Source: Candidatus Contendibacter sp. (lineage in GTDB: Bacteria > Pseudomonadota > Gammaproteobacteria > Competibacterales > Competibacteraceae). Taken from it: 62,206 nucleotides of DNA. This document shows positions 21,277 to 30,336 of the stretch, piece after piece. Location of the stretch: positions 1-62,206 of the forward strand of contig JARSSO010000041.1 in the NCBI GenBank assembly GCA_029624765.1, given 5' to 3'. Numbering within the stretch: position 1 is the first letter of the stretch; every line of letters starts with the position of its first letter. The translations under genes were made by a program, and so were the position numbers. The notes beneath the pieces are model-generated. The model was not told where the DNA came from and made no database searches. It saw nothing but the letters and a program-made list of their open reading frames with translations.

Positions 21277-22716
21277 GTGCGCGATTCCCCCGCCACTCAG
21301 CGCAAGCTGGAAGACAGCCTGCGACATATCGTCAACCTGCTGGAAAAACATCGCCTGGTTGAACGGATGGTGGACCGCGACCAGGTCAGCCCCCGCCATG
21401 AGCTGATCGAGTCGCTGGTGCACCGCCAGCACCTGGTCGAGTTGCAACTCAAACTGCGCGGTTTGCATCCGGCCGACATCGCTTACATCCTGGAAGCGCT
21501 GCCGCTGGACGACCGGTTGCTGATCTGGCGACAAATTCAGGACGATTGCGGCGGCGAAGTTTTGCTGGAAGTCTCGGACGCGGTGCGGGACTCCTTGATC
21601 GAAACCCTGACCCCGTCGGCGCTGATCGAGGTGCTGGCCCAACTCGACGCCGACGATCTGGCGGCGCTGGCCGAGGCGGTTCCCGCCGAGGTGCTGGCCG
21701 AGCTTTCCCAAAAGCTCGATGCCCGCGACCGCGACTGGCTGCAAACCACGATGGCCTATCCCGAGACCGTGGTGGGCCACCTGATGAGTCAGGACGTCTT
21801 GACGGTGCGCGGCGACCACCGGGTCGAGCAGGTATTGCGGATGCTGCGCGGCCGGGATGATCTGCCGCACAACACCGACAGCCTGTACGTGGTGGACATC
21901 CGCAACCTGTTCAAGGGCGTGCTGCCGCTGCGGGCGCTGCTGCTCAACGAACCGCAGGCGCGGGTGGCGGACCTGACGCTGACCGATCAGGCGGTGTTTG
22001 ACCCGAACGATGACGCCAGCGACGCGGCGCGCGCCTTCGAGCGCTACGACCTGGTATCGGCGCCGGTGGTGAACGAGCGGGGCAAGCTGATCGGTCGCCT
22101 GACCGTGGACGCGGTGGTGGACTTCATCCGCGAGGAATCCGAGGAGGACGCCCTGAACCTGGCGGGCCTGCGCGGCGACGAAGACCTGTTCGCGCCGATC
22201 TGGGACAGCGCCCGCAACCGCTGGCTGTGGCTGTCCGTCAATCTCTGCACCGCATTCATCGCCTCGCGGGCCATCGGTTTGTTCGAGGATGCCATCACCC
22301 GGATCGTGGCCCTGGCGACCCTGATGCCGATCGTGGCCGGCATCGGCGGCAATTCCGGCAATCAGACCACGACCCTGGTGGTGCGCGGTCTGGCGCTGGG
22401 GGAGATTACGCCGGATAATACTTGGCATCTGATTTTCAAGGAGTTGGGTGTGGGTTTGCTCAACGGCGTCGTTTGGGGCGCGACCGTGGGCGTATTCGCC
22501 TACATCCTGTATTGGAACGTTCCGCTGGGTCTGGTCATGGCGGCGGCCATGTTGCTGAACCTGCTGCTGGCGGCGGCGGTAGGCGTCGCCATCCCTCTGG
22601 TTCAGCATCATCTGGGGCGCGATCCCGCCTTTGGATCGAGCGTGTTGCTGACCTTCATTACCGACGGCATGGGCTTTTTCATTTTCCTGGGGTTGGCGAC
22701 GGTGTTTTTGCTGTAG
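21277..22716 (+). CDS. mgtE: Magnesium transporter MgtE
   Basis: Homodimeric Mg2+ channel of the inner membrane gated by cytoplasmic Mg2+. 479 residues with the full architecture: helical N domain (to about 140; LRGLHPADIAYILEALP), paired CBS domains (about 140-270), connecting helix, and a C-terminal membrane part of about five segments carrying the MgtE signature MPIVAGIGGNSGNQTTT. The start is GTG, six bases behind the ispG stop, so translation is probably coupled to ispG. Confidence 0.94.
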   Translation: MRDSPATQRKLEDSLRHIVNLLEKHRLVERMVDRDQVSPRHELIESLVHRQHLVELQLKLRGLHPADIAYILEALPLDDRLLIWRQIQDDCGGEVLLEVSDAVRDSLIETLTPSALIEVLAQLDADDLAALAEAVPAEVLAELSQKLDARDRDWLQTTMAYPETVVGHLMSQDVLTVRGDHRVEQVLRMLRGRDDLPHNTDSLYVVDIRNLFKGVLPLRALLLNEPQARVADLTLTDQAVFDPNDDASDAARAFERYDLVSAPVVNERGKLIGRLTVDAVVDFIREESEEDALNLAGLRGDEDLFAPIWDSARNRWLWLSVNLCTAFIASRAIGLFEDAITRIVALATLMPIVAGIGGNSGNQTTTLVVRGLALGEITPDNTWHLIFKELGVGLLNGVVWGATVGVFAYILYWNVPLGLVMAAAMLLNLLLAAAVGVAIPLVQHHLGRDPAFGSSVLLTFITDGMGFFIFLGLATVFLL

Positions 22717-22773
22717 CCTTTCCCCCTGCAAGGTTCAGCCGGATATCCACATCCAGCCGAGAGGTGCGAAGCC

Positions 22774-23076
22774 ATGTACCAAACGATAGCCAAGCGCGGC
22801 GCTGTATCCATCCTGACCGCGACCCTGACGTTGAGCGCTGGCCTGGCTGGCGCGGAAGAGCAGTCATTCCCCCCGCCCCCCACCGCCGACGCCACCGCCG
22901 CCGATCTGCTCATCGCGCGGCCTGGGGGACTGGTCGCGACGGTGCTGGGTTCCGCCGTCTTCGTCGTCGGCCTGCCGTTCACCCTGCTCAACGGCAGCAC
23001 CGGGCAAGCCGCGCAAAAGCTGGTCGTGGAGCCGGCCCAATATACCTTCACCCGCCCCCTGGGTCAGGACATGTAG
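22774..23076 (+). CDS. Small exported protein with one hydrophobic segment
   Basis: 100 residues. A Sec signal peptide is clear (basic MYQTIAKRG, hydrophobic stretch, probable cleavage after AGLAGA). The mature part has a proline-rich start, a hydrophobic stretch GGLVATVLGSAVFVVGLPF that may anchor it, and a conserved-looking end LVVEPAQYTFTRPLG. Similar small proteins are widespread in gammaproteobacteria without a known role. Good ribosome site (GAGAGGTG) before ATG. Confidence 0.75.
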   Translation: MYQTIAKRGAVSILTATLTLSAGLAGAEEQSFPPPPTADATAADLLIARPGGLVATVLGSAVFVVGLPFTLLNGSTGQAAQKLVVEPAQYTFTRPLGQDM

Positions 23077-23112
23077 ATCGGTCCTTCCCATTCGAAACGG
23101 TAAGAGCTACCG

Positions 23113-23946
23113 ATGGCCAGTCCTCTTAACCTGCTCGTCGTCGACCTCGAAACTCGCCCCGATGCGGCGCTGCTGCCCGCCGACCGCGATCCCGAGGTTT
23201 TTCCCAAACCGATCCAGCACGAGATCGTCACGCTCGGATTTCTGCTGGCGCGGATCGACCGTGACGGGCAGAGCGAGCGTTACGTGGTGCGCAAGCTGGG
23301 CGCGGCCAGCATCGCCGAGCGCGGCGAGCGGGACATTCTGGCCGGGTTCTGGCAACTGGTGGACCGGCAGAAACCCCGGCTGGTCACCTGGAACGGCCGT
23401 GGTTTCGATGTCGCCGTGCTCAAGCAACGCTCGCTGATTCACGGTCTCACGGCGTTCAACTGGCACCGCACCGACCCGCGCTTCGGCTACGACTACCGCT
23501 ACGAGAGCAATTGGCACTGCGACTTGATGGATGTGCTGGGCGATTTTGGCGCCTCGCCCCGGCTGGGGCTGGACGAAGCGGCCCAGGCGCTGGGTCTGCC
23601 GGGCAAGTGGAACGGCCACGGGGAAAACGTCGCCGCCCAGGCCGCCGCCGGCGACTACGCCGCCATCGACCGCTATTGCGAGGGCGACGTGCTCAACACC
23701 TACGCGCTGTATCTGCGCTGGGCCTGCTTCAGCACCCGCGTCAGCGCGCGGAGTCACAACGCCAGCGTGCAAGACCTGCTGGATTATCTGGAAAGGGGCC
23801 GGGAACAGCATGCGCACTGGGGCGAATTCGCGGACCGCTGGCGGGCCAGCGCCCGGCCCTGTCCGCTGTTCGTCCACGAAGCGCTCGGCGAGCCTGGGCC
23901 GCAACCGCCGGAATCGCATTTGCGCAGCGAGGACGTGTTGCCCTAG
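23113..23946 (+). CDS. Predicted 3'-5' exonuclease, PolB-like
   Basis: 277-residue DnaQ-like exonuclease of the group related to the exonuclease domain of family-B DNA polymerases. Catalytic motifs: Exo I VVDLETRPD (D-x-E), Exo II TWNGRGFDVAVL, Exo III IDRYCEGDVLNTY (Y-x3-D). No polymerase domain is attached. It probably trims DNA in repair, but the substrate is unknown. It starts 36 bases after the small exported protein, and its only partner in the neighbourhood is the Fic gene downstream. Confidence 0.88.
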   Translation: MASPLNLLVVDLETRPDAALLPADRDPEVFPKPIQHEIVTLGFLLARIDRDGQSERYVVRKLGAASIAERGERDILAGFWQLVDRQKPRLVTWNGRGFDVAVLKQRSLIHGLTAFNWHRTDPRFGYDYRYESNWHCDLMDVLGDFGASPRLGLDEAAQALGLPGKWNGHGENVAAQAAAGDYAAIDRYCEGDVLNTYALYLRWACFSTRVSARSHNASVQDLLDYLERGREQHAHWGEFADRWRASARPCPLFVHEALGEPGPQPPESHLRSEDVLP

Positions 23947-24077
23947 CCGTCAAGAACACCGCCAGGTTCTCTTGCTACCTTGGCGCGAGGACATTTTCGC
24001 GGACATTTTTCTTGAGCCATCGAATGTAAGGCTCCATGATTTAACCGAAAAATAGCTCTTGACCGGTGGACATTTCG

Positions 24078-25241
24078 ATGGACCCGAACGTTTGGCGGAC
24101 GTTGGATCGGCGCGTTGAGACCGCCCGATTCGGCCCCTTCACCTTCCAGATCGGTGTCGATCCCCACGAAGTCGCGTTGGCGTTGCCACGGGTCGAAGAC
24201 GCGCATCAGCGGTTCATCGCCTCGCCGCTGTCCCAGGTGGCGAATCAACTGGAACGGGAGGTGGTGGCAAGCAGCGTGTTCGGCACCAATACCATCGAAG
24301 GGGGCATGCTGACCGAGGAGGAAACGGCGGCTACCTTGGCGTTGGCGCCGGAGGCGGTTCAGGAAATCGAGCAACGGCGGGTGGTGAACATCAAGGCGGC
24401 CTACGATTGTGCGTTGCAAGCAGCGAGTGTTTCCGGCTGGCGACTCGATCTCGATTTCATCCGTGAGATTCACGCCGCAATTACCCGAAACTTGCCGCAT
24501 CCCCGGAACGAACCGGGAGCGTTCCGCGATAATCCCAAGACCACCGTGACCCATGTGGGCGACACCACCCATGGCGGGTGCTACAAGCCACCGCAATATG
24601 GCGGCGACATCCATCTGCTCATGCGACACTTTGTGGAGTGGCATGAAAATCTGGTCGCGGCGGAAGTGCCCGCCTTGATCCGCGCTCCGCTTGTCCATCT
24701 TTATTACGAGTTGATCCATCCGTTCTGGGATGGCAATGGCCGGGTCGGACGGGTGCTGGAGGCGACGGTGTTGCAGGCGGTGGGGTATCGCTACGCGCCG
24801 TTCGCGATGGCGCGATATTATCTCGAAAATCTCGACGCCTATTTTGCCTTGTTCAACGCCTGCCGCAAGCGGGCGGACAAGCGCGAGGAATATCCCAATA
24901 CGCCGTTCGTCGCCTTTCACCTGGAAGGAATGCGAGTAGTCATCAACCGTTTGCATGATCGCGTTAATTTGATTGTTTACGTCCTGTTGTTTCAAAGCCG
25001 AATCAGGAAGTTATTAGATGTAAGAAAGATCAATACACGGCAATATACGATCCTGGCTCAATTACTGACTTTGCCTCCACCTGTTTCACTGGAGCGGTTG
25101 CGGCAAAGCCCTTGGTATCAGGCGCTATACCTGCAACGCGGCGATAAAACCAGACAACGGGATTTGCGCCAGCTACGCGAACGGGGGCTGATCCACATTA
25201 AGGCGGATCAGGTTTTGCTGAACCTGGATACAGCTTTCTAA
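24078..25241 (+). CDS. Fic-domain protein (predicted AMPylase or de-AMPylase)
   Basis: 387 residues. The Fic catalytic motif is intact as HPFWDGNGRVGR (about 214-225), with the catalytic His and the phosphate-anchoring GNGR. An inhibitory-helix motif of the S/T-x3-E-G/N type is present upstream as TNTIEG (about 70-75), which makes this a class II Fic protein, self-inhibited in cis. A winged-helix-like C-terminus follows (TILAQLLTLPPP onwards). Start: ATG at 24078 is preferred, with GGTGG upstream; GTG at 24066 is possible. Typical of stand-alone regulatory Fic proteins; the target is unknown. It is convergent with livG, only six bases apart. Confidence 0.92.
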   Translation: MDPNVWRTLDRRVETARFGPFTFQIGVDPHEVALALPRVEDAHQRFIASPLSQVANQLEREVVASSVFGTNTIEGGMLTEEETAATLALAPEAVQEIEQRRVVNIKAAYDCALQAASVSGWRLDLDFIREIHAAITRNLPHPRNEPGAFRDNPKTTVTHVGDTTHGGCYKPPQYGGDIHLLMRHFVEWHENLVAAEVPALIRAPLVHLYYELIHPFWDGNGRVGRVLEATVLQAVGYRYAPFAMARYYLENLDAYFALFNACRKRADKREEYPNTPFVAFHLEGMRVVINRLHDRVNLIVYVLLFQSRIRKLLDVRKINTRQYTILAQLLTLPPPVSLERLRQSPWYQALYLQRGDKTRQRDLRQLRERGLIHIKADQVLLNLDTAF

Positions 25242-25247
25242 AAATTT

Positions 25248-26015
25248 TTACGCCTCGTCTTCCGCGCCCAAATAGGCCTCGATGACCCGGGGATCGCGGC
25301 GCACCTGTTCCGGCGGCCCCTCGGCGATCTTGCCGCCGTACTCCAGCACCACCAGCTTTTCACAGGCCCGCATCACCAGCCGCATATCGTGCTCGATCAG
25401 CAGCGTGGTGACGCCGCGCGCCCGAATCCGTTCGATCAGTCCGATCAACGCTTCGGTTTCCTGTTCGTTCATTCCCCCCGCCGGTTCGTCCAGGATCAGC
25501 AAGCGCGGCTGGGTCGCCAGCGCCCGGGCGATTTCCAGCCGGCGCTGGTCGCCGTAGGACAGATTTTTCGCCAACGCGAACCCCTGCCCGTTCAAACCGA
25601 CAAAGTCCAGCTCCCGCGCCGCCGCGGCAATGGCGGCCTCCTCCTCGCGGCGCTGGGCCGGCCAGCGCAGCATGGCGGCGACCACCCCGGAGCGCATCCG
25701 ATAATGACAACCGGCCAGTACGTTCTCCAACGCGGTCAGATTCTGAAACAGCCGGATGTTTTGAAAGGTGCGGGCGATGCCCAGGGCGATGATGCGGTGG
25801 GTGCGCAGGTCATTCAGCACCGTGTCCGCGAATGTGATTCGTCCCCGGTCGGGCCGGTAATGACCGGTAATCAGATTGAACACGGTGGTCTTGCCGGCGC
25901 CGTTCGGGCCGATCAATCCCACAACCGCCCCTTCCTCGACGGCGAAGGATACCTCGTTGACCGCGGTCAGACCGCCGAAGCTTTTGGTCAGATCTTGCAG
26001 GACGAGCAGGCTCAT
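25248..26015 (-). CDS. livG: ABC transporter ATP-binding protein, LivG-like (branched-chain amino acid type)
   Basis: 255-residue cytoplasmic ATPase subunit of a HAAT-family importer. Walker [10 protein letters not shown], signature [15 protein letters not shown], Walker [13 protein letters not shown] and switch IEHDM are all present. The LivG subgroup is indicated by its length and the long C-terminal extension ending in YLGAEDEA. Start [15 protein letters not shown] is chosen; the frame extends to 26138 without similarity. No livF, livM, livH or binding protein is nearby, and the gene upstream is an unrelated HAF-repeat protein. So it is either an orphan or was cut off from its operon by rearrangement. 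Confidence 0.9.
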   Translation of the reverse strand: MSLLVLQDLTKSFGGLTAVNEVSFAVEEGAVVGLIGPNGAGKTTVFNLITGHYRPDRGRITFADTVLNDLRTHRIIALGIARTFQNIRLFQNLTALENVLAGCHYRMRSGVVAAMLRWPAQRREEEAAIAAAARELDFVGLNGQGFALAKNLSYGDQRRLEIARALATQPRLLILDEPAGGMNEQETEALIGLIERIRARGVTTLLIEHDMRLVMRACEKLVVLEYGGKIAEGPPEQVRRDPRVIEAYLGAEDEA

Positions 26016-26118
26016 CTGTGGAGATAGGGGAGGCTTGCCCCAAGCAATTTGATGAACACAATGGCTTCCGAAGTTCTTGTCATGGGTAGCGAAGAATCGC
26101 TCTTGTTCCTTCACCCTT

Positions 26119-27732
26119 TTACCTTGGGGGTGACGCAACTGTTACCGTGGCAGGGGCCGGTAAGGCGCCCGGCCCTAATGTTTGCTGAAACGGTTCCAGA
26201 CCCGCCACGAAGCCGAACAAGGTAATTTTTCCCTGATCGTCGGGCGGCACGGTCAGGTCAAAGCTGCCCTTGCCCAAGGGATCGCCACAGGTGAACATGG
26301 ACTGGCCATTGGCCAGGACCAAGGCGCACAGGGGGGCATCGTCGTGGGTGATCGAGCCGGTGATCCTGAATTTGCCTTGGGATGCCGCCGTGGTGGTGTA
26401 CGTTACTTTAGGGATGGAACAACTGGTTGCACTACCAGTTACGTTGGCGGAAACCGGCAAGGCATCCGGTCCAAATGTTTGTTGATAGGGCAATAAACCC
26501 GCCGAGAACCCAAACAAGGTGATTTGCCTTTGGTCATCCAACGGCACGGTCAGGTCAAAATCACCCTTGGGCAGGGAACCACCACAGGTAAACATGGATT
26601 GGCCATTGGCTAGGACCAGGGCGCATAGGGGAGCGCCCTCGCGGGTGATCGAGCCGGTGAGTCTAAACCCGCCTTGGGGTACCCCAGTCAGGGTCTCGAC
26701 TGTGACCGTGGGAGTCTCGCAAACCGGGGTGGCAATGAAGCCATGGCGATGCGAGCCATCCCAGTAAGAACCCGCCACCTGGCCGCTCACATTGATACTG
26801 GTGGCCTCAGTGCCATTGGCGCCCGGGACATCGAATTTCGTAATCATGCCGTTGCTGTACAAAAAACCATGGTAACCCGAGCCATTCAAGTAATAGCCCG
26901 CCACCTGTCCACCATTGTTGATGCTGCTTGGCTCGGTGTGAGTGGCGTCTGGGACATCGAAGGTCGTGAACGTGTCACCGCTATACACGAAACCATGACT
27001 ACCATGACATCCGCCCTTATCTACGACATTGCAGTAACTACCTGTCACTTGTCCGCTATCGTTGATGCTGGCGGCAAGTGTACTACCAAGCCCTTGGCCT
27101 GGGATATCAAGAGGTTTGAACGCGCTGCCACTGTATACGAAACCATTGGTTAAACGTGGCATCACGCTCGTGGTGTAATAGCCTGTCACCTGTCCGCTCG
27201 CGTTGATGCTGGTGGGCTGGATGAAGGCGTGATCCGGAGTATCGAAGGTTGTGAACGTACCGTTGCTGTACACGAAACCATGTGTGCCCGAACCATCCCA
27301 GTAATAACCTGTTACCTGACCGCTATCGTTGATACTGATGGCGGAAGTTTCGATGGCGCCCGGCGCATTGAGGATCGTAAACGTGCCGTTGCTGTACACG
27401 AAACCATGATTTCTATCCGAAACGTCTTGGTAGAAGCCTGTCACCTGGCCGCTCGCGTTAATGCTGTAGGCAAAGGTCTTAGTGGCGCCCGGCGCATCGA
27501 GGGTCGTAAACGTGCCGCCGCTGTACACGAAACCATAGTCCCTCACGTCATCATAGTAATAACCTGTCACCTGGCCGCTCGCATTGATGCTTCGAGGATG
27601 AGTGTAAAAAGCACCTGGCGCATCAAGGGTTGTGAAACGATAAGATGCGGCTTGGGCGTCGAGGACCGCCAGACCCGCGAACAGAAATAGATTTAGTACA
27701 GTTAGGATGGTCGATATTCTTTTAGTCTTCAT
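26119..27732 (-). CDS. Secreted HAF-repeat protein (copy B)
   Basis: 537 residues: a Sec signal peptide (to about 29), then seven imperfect repeats of about 46-50 residues following the HAF extracellular-repeat pattern. Units read like FTTLDAPGA...SINASGQVTGYY...HGFVYSNG. The C-terminus holds two copies of an ~80-residue module (LTGSITREGAPLCALVLANG; FGFSAGLLPYQQTFGPDALP). Such repeats probably fold as a beta-propeller-like extracellular domain; the ligand is unknown. The ATG follows AGGAGA that directly abuts the stop of the 35-codon frame at 27745-27852. A diverged paralogue of the gene at 28583-30142, sharing the same GATTTTCC-ATG start context. Confidence 0.85.
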   Translation of the reverse strand: MKTKRISTILTVLNLFLFAGLAVLDAQAASYRFTTLDAPGAFYTHPRSINASGQVTGYYYDDVRDYGFVYSGGTFTTLDAPGATKTFAYSINASGQVTGFYQDVSDRNHGFVYSNGTFTILNAPGAIETSAISINDSGQVTGYYWDGSGTHGFVYSNGTFTTFDTPDHAFIQPTSINASGQVTGYYTTSVMPRLTNGFVYSGSAFKPLDIPGQGLGSTLAASINDSGQVTGSYCNVVDKGGCHGSHGFVYSGDTFTTFDVPDATHTEPSSINNGGQVAGYYLNGSGYHGFLYSNGMITKFDVPGANGTEATSINVSGQVAGSYWDGSHRHGFIATPVCETPTVTVETLTGVPQGGFRLTGSITREGAPLCALVLANGQSMFTCGGSLPKGDFDLTVPLDDQRQITLFGFSAGLLPYQQTFGPDALPVSANVTGSATSCSIPKVTYTTTAASQGKFRITGSITHDDAPLCALVLANGQSMFTCGDPLGKGSFDLTVPPDDQGKITLFGFVAGLEPFQQTLGPGALPAPATVTVASPPR

Positions 27733-27744
27733 GGAAAATCTCCT

Positions 27745-27852
27745 CTACGGCGGCTGGCCAAACCGTTCGAAATCCACGAACAGCAGCCTGGTCAGCACCA
27801 GGAAGATCAGCGAAGCCACGACCCGGATTTTTTTGAGCCACATCTGATTCAT
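27745..27852 (-). pseudogene. 35-codon fragment, probable N-terminus of a 4Fe-4S (NapH-like) membrane protein
   Basis: The minus strand encodes MNQMWLKKIRVVASLIFLVL, then TRLLFVDFERFGQPP and a stop. A short basic start followed by one membrane segment and LLFVDF resembles the beginning of the polyferredoxin-type proteins that usually follow DUF362 genes in one operon. A DUF362 gene lies upstream on this strand at 30337-31254. It may be the leftover 5' end of that partner after insertion of the HAF-repeat and Uma2 genes. It could also be a genuine micro-protein. Confidence 0.4.
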
Positions 27853-27902
27853 GGCTGCCCACCCTCAACGCGGTTCCCGCATCCCGCGCGGAAACGATCA
27901 AA

Positions 27903-28502
27903 TCAACGCGGATTTTCAGCGTCCGATGGCATCTCCAATAATCCCGTTCCTTCGTACAGTTCCGCCAATTGAATCGTCAGACCCGCACAGGGCAGGGTTA
28001 ATTCCGCGTGCGGATCGCTGAATACCGCCCAGCGCCAGTCGCCACCTTCCCGCCAATGCAGGGTGGCGCCGATCCGGTCCTGCTCCAGCAGCAGATAGGC
28101 GTGCAGGCTGTCCAGCCGGGCGTAGGCGAAGAGTTTTTCCCGCTGATCGGTTCGGGCGGTTCCGCTGGACAGCACTTCGACAAGCAGGCAGGGCCGGGTC
28201 CGGTAGTACGGGTCACGGTCGTCGGGGTCGCAACAAACCATCAGGTCGGGGTAGTAGAAAATCTGCACTCCCAGTTCCTTGAGGTGCAGCTTGACGTCGG
28301 CGACGAATACCTCACACGGCGAGCCGCGCAAGTGACCCATCAATCGACTGGCTAGATTGAGGGTAATTCGATTATGCCGGGTGCTGGCCCCGGCCATGGC
28401 GTAAATTTCGCCGTTGATATACTCGTGCTTGATCTCGCTGCGTTCCTCGAAAGCAAGGTAGTCCTCCACGGACAGCCAGCGGGGTTGGAGTTGCGCGGAC
28501 AT
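27903..28502 (-). CDS. Uma2 family (DUF820) putative endonuclease
   Basis: 199 residues of the Uma2 group, PD-(D/E)XK-like proteins very abundant in cyanobacteria and scattered elsewhere. Visible: WLSVEDYLAFEERSEIKHEY, INGEIYAMAGAS, the core FYYPDLMVCCDP and PCLLVEVLSSGT with the acidic residue and the E of the nuclease core, then REKLFAYARL. DNA-cleaving activity is inferred from fold only. Good ribosome site (AAGGAGA). It sits between the two HAF-repeat paralogues, suggesting that the three arrived or rearranged together. Confidence 0.85.
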   Translation of the reverse strand: MSAQLQPRWLSVEDYLAFEERSEIKHEYINGEIYAMAGASTRHNRITLNLASRLMGHLRGSPCEVFVADVKLHLKELGVQIFYYPDLMVCCDPDDRDPYYRTRPCLLVEVLSSGTARTDQREKLFAYARLDSLHAYLLLEQDRIGATLHWREGGDWRWAVFSDPHAELTLPCAGLTIQLAELYEGTGLLEMPSDAENPR

Positions 28503-28582
28503 CGGGGTTTCTCTCCTTCCGGTTGCCCGTTGGCCGCGCCTCGTTCCCGCGCGGGCCGAACAGGCTGTGGATTGCCCTTATA

Positions 28583-30142
28583 TTATGGGGGCGTGGAAGA
28601 AGGGGAGAATGTTTGTTGGAACGGCAACAGACCCGCCACGAAGCCGAACAAGGTAATTTTTCCCTGATCGTCGGGCGGCACGGTCAGGTCAAAGCTGCCC
28701 TTGCCCAAGGGATCGCCGCAGGTGAACAGGAACTGGCCGTTGGCCAGCACCAGGGCGCACAGGGGAGTGTTGTCAAGGGTGATCGAGCCGGTGAGCCTGA
28801 ATTGCCCCTCGGGCGCCGCTGCGGTGGTGTATGTTACCTTGGGGGTGGCACAACTGGTTGCATTGACAGAAGCCGGCAGGGCGCCCGGCCCCAATGTTTG
28901 CTGGAACGGCGCCAAGCCCGCCGAGAACCCGAACAGCGTAATTTGCCCTTGGTCATCCACCGGCACGGTCAGGTCAAAATCCCCTTTGGGCAAGGAATCC
29001 CCGCAGGTGAACATGGACTGGCCGTTGGCCAGGACGAGGGCGCATAGGGGAGTGCCCTCGTGGGTGATCGAGCCGGTAAGCTTGATCCCGCCCTGAGGTG
29101 CTGTGGTGAGGGTATGGACCGTGACCGTTGGAGTTGTACAAACCGGGGTCGCAATGAAACCACTTTGACGCGAAAAGGTATAAGAACCTGTCACCTGTCC
29201 GCTTGCGTTGATGCTGGTGGCCCAAGTGGCAGCAGCGCCCGGGACATCCAGGGTTGTGAATGTGCCGTCGCCGTATACGAAACCATGCTGATCCTCAGGC
29301 CCACTTGCAGCCCTGGAAACGCAGTAGCTACCCGTTACCTGTCCGTTTACGTTGATGCTAATAGGGGTGGTAAAGCAGTTGCTACCCGGGACATCAAGGG
29401 TCGTAAACGTGCCGTTGCTATACACGAAACCGTAGTTCCCCGATCCATCTGAGTAATACCCTGTTACCTGGCCGCTTGCGTTAATGCTGGTAGCCGAAGT
29501 GTTAGCGGCGCCCGGAACATTGAGGATCGTAAACGTGCCGTTGCTGTACACGAAACCATGGTACCCCGATCTATCTGGGTAACTCCCCGTTACCTGGCCG
29601 CTTGCGCTGATGCTGGCGGGATAGATACCAATGACACCATCGCCTGGAGCATCAAAAGTCGTGAAGGTGTGGTTGCTGTACAGGAAACCATGCTTACCCG
29701 ATCTATCGAAGTAATAGCCCGTTACCTGACCACTCGCGTTGATACTGCTGGCCCAAGTCGGACCGGTACCCACCACATCAAGTATTGTGAACGTGCCGTT
29801 GCTATACACGAAACCATGTGTACTCAAGTCATTCTGATAATATCCTGTTACTTGTCCGCTATCATTGATGCTGGTGGGCCTCGTACGAAGGGAATCCGGG
29901 ACATCGAAAGTTGTGAATGTGCCGTTGCTGTACACGAAACCATGGTCCCCCAAGCTATCCTCGTAATAACCTGCCACCTGGCCGCTGGCATTGATGCTTG
30001 CAGGATAAGTGTGAAAAGCGCCCGGCACATCAAGGGTCGTGAAACTATACGCTGCGGCTTGCACATTGGGAGCCGATGATAGACTCGCGAACAGCAATAA
30101 ACTCAGTGCGGTTAGGATTGCCGATATTCTTTTGGAACTCAT
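28583..30142 (-). CDS. Secreted HAF-repeat protein (copy A)
   Basis: 519 residues with the same plan as the copy at 26119-27732: signal peptide ending near VQAAA, seven HAF-type repeats between about residues 30 and 345 (for example FTTLDVPGA...SINASGQVTGSY), and two copies of the ~80-residue C-terminal module (CALVLANGQSMFTCGDSLPK; CALVLANGQFLFTCGDPLGK). The ribosome site AGGAGGGA precedes ATG. An extracellular or outer-membrane-associated role is inferred from the signal peptide; no enzymatic motif is seen. Confidence 0.85.
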   Translation of the reverse strand: MSSKRISAILTALSLLLFASLSSAPNVQAAAYSFTTLDVPGAFHTYPASINASGQVAGYYEDSLGDHGFVYSNGTFTTFDVPDSLRTRPTSINDSGQVTGYYQNDLSTHGFVYSNGTFTILDVVGTGPTWASSINASGQVTGYYFDRSGKHGFLYSNHTFTTFDAPGDGVIGIYPASISASGQVTGSYPDRSGYHGFVYSNGTFTILNVPGAANTSATSINASGQVTGYYSDGSGNYGFVYSNGTFTTLDVPGSNCFTTPISINVNGQVTGSYCVSRAASGPEDQHGFVYGDGTFTTLDVPGAAATWATSINASGQVTGSYTFSRQSGFIATPVCTTPTVTVHTLTTAPQGGIKLTGSITHEGTPLCALVLANGQSMFTCGDSLPKGDFDLTVPVDDQGQITLFGFSAGLAPFQQTLGPGALPASVNATSCATPKVTYTTAAAPEGQFRLTGSITLDNTPLCALVLANGQFLFTCGDPLGKGSFDLTVPPDDQGKITLFGFVAGLLPFQQTFSPSSTPP

Positions 30143-30309
30143 GGAAAATCCCTCCTCCTATAGCAGGATCAAATGACAAAAACCGAATTGGGGAACCGCG
30201 CAAAAATACAGTGTTCATCCATCCGTGGATTATGAGTTGATGAGGGCAAGGAAGAACTAGGGAGGAAAAGCGGCGGACGAAGAGTTTCCACAAATTTATA
30301 AGTCGTCGG

Positions 30310-30334
30310 CAAAGCCGGCCGGAAGCTGGCTTTG
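30310..30334 (-). terminator. Possible transcript end of the DUF362 gene (hairpin without T-run)
   Basis: CAAAGCC (30310-30316) faces GGCTTTG (30328-30334), immediately after the DUF362 stop codon. No T-run follows on the minus strand, so if it ends transcription it would do so weakly or only protect the 3' end. Confidence 0.3.
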
Positions 30335-30336
30335 GA

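Noticed and set aside
19957..22731. A 924-codon open frame on the minus strand
   Set aside because: It covers ispG and mgtE in antisense; composition (His/Gln/Arg-rich, low-complexity) is that of a shadow frame and no protein motif is visible.
26700..27650. Regularly spaced repeats that might suggest a CRISPR array
   Set aside because: The period of about 140-150 bases is a multiple of three, the units are imperfect and encode the HAF amino-acid repeats. There are no constant short repeats with unique spacers.
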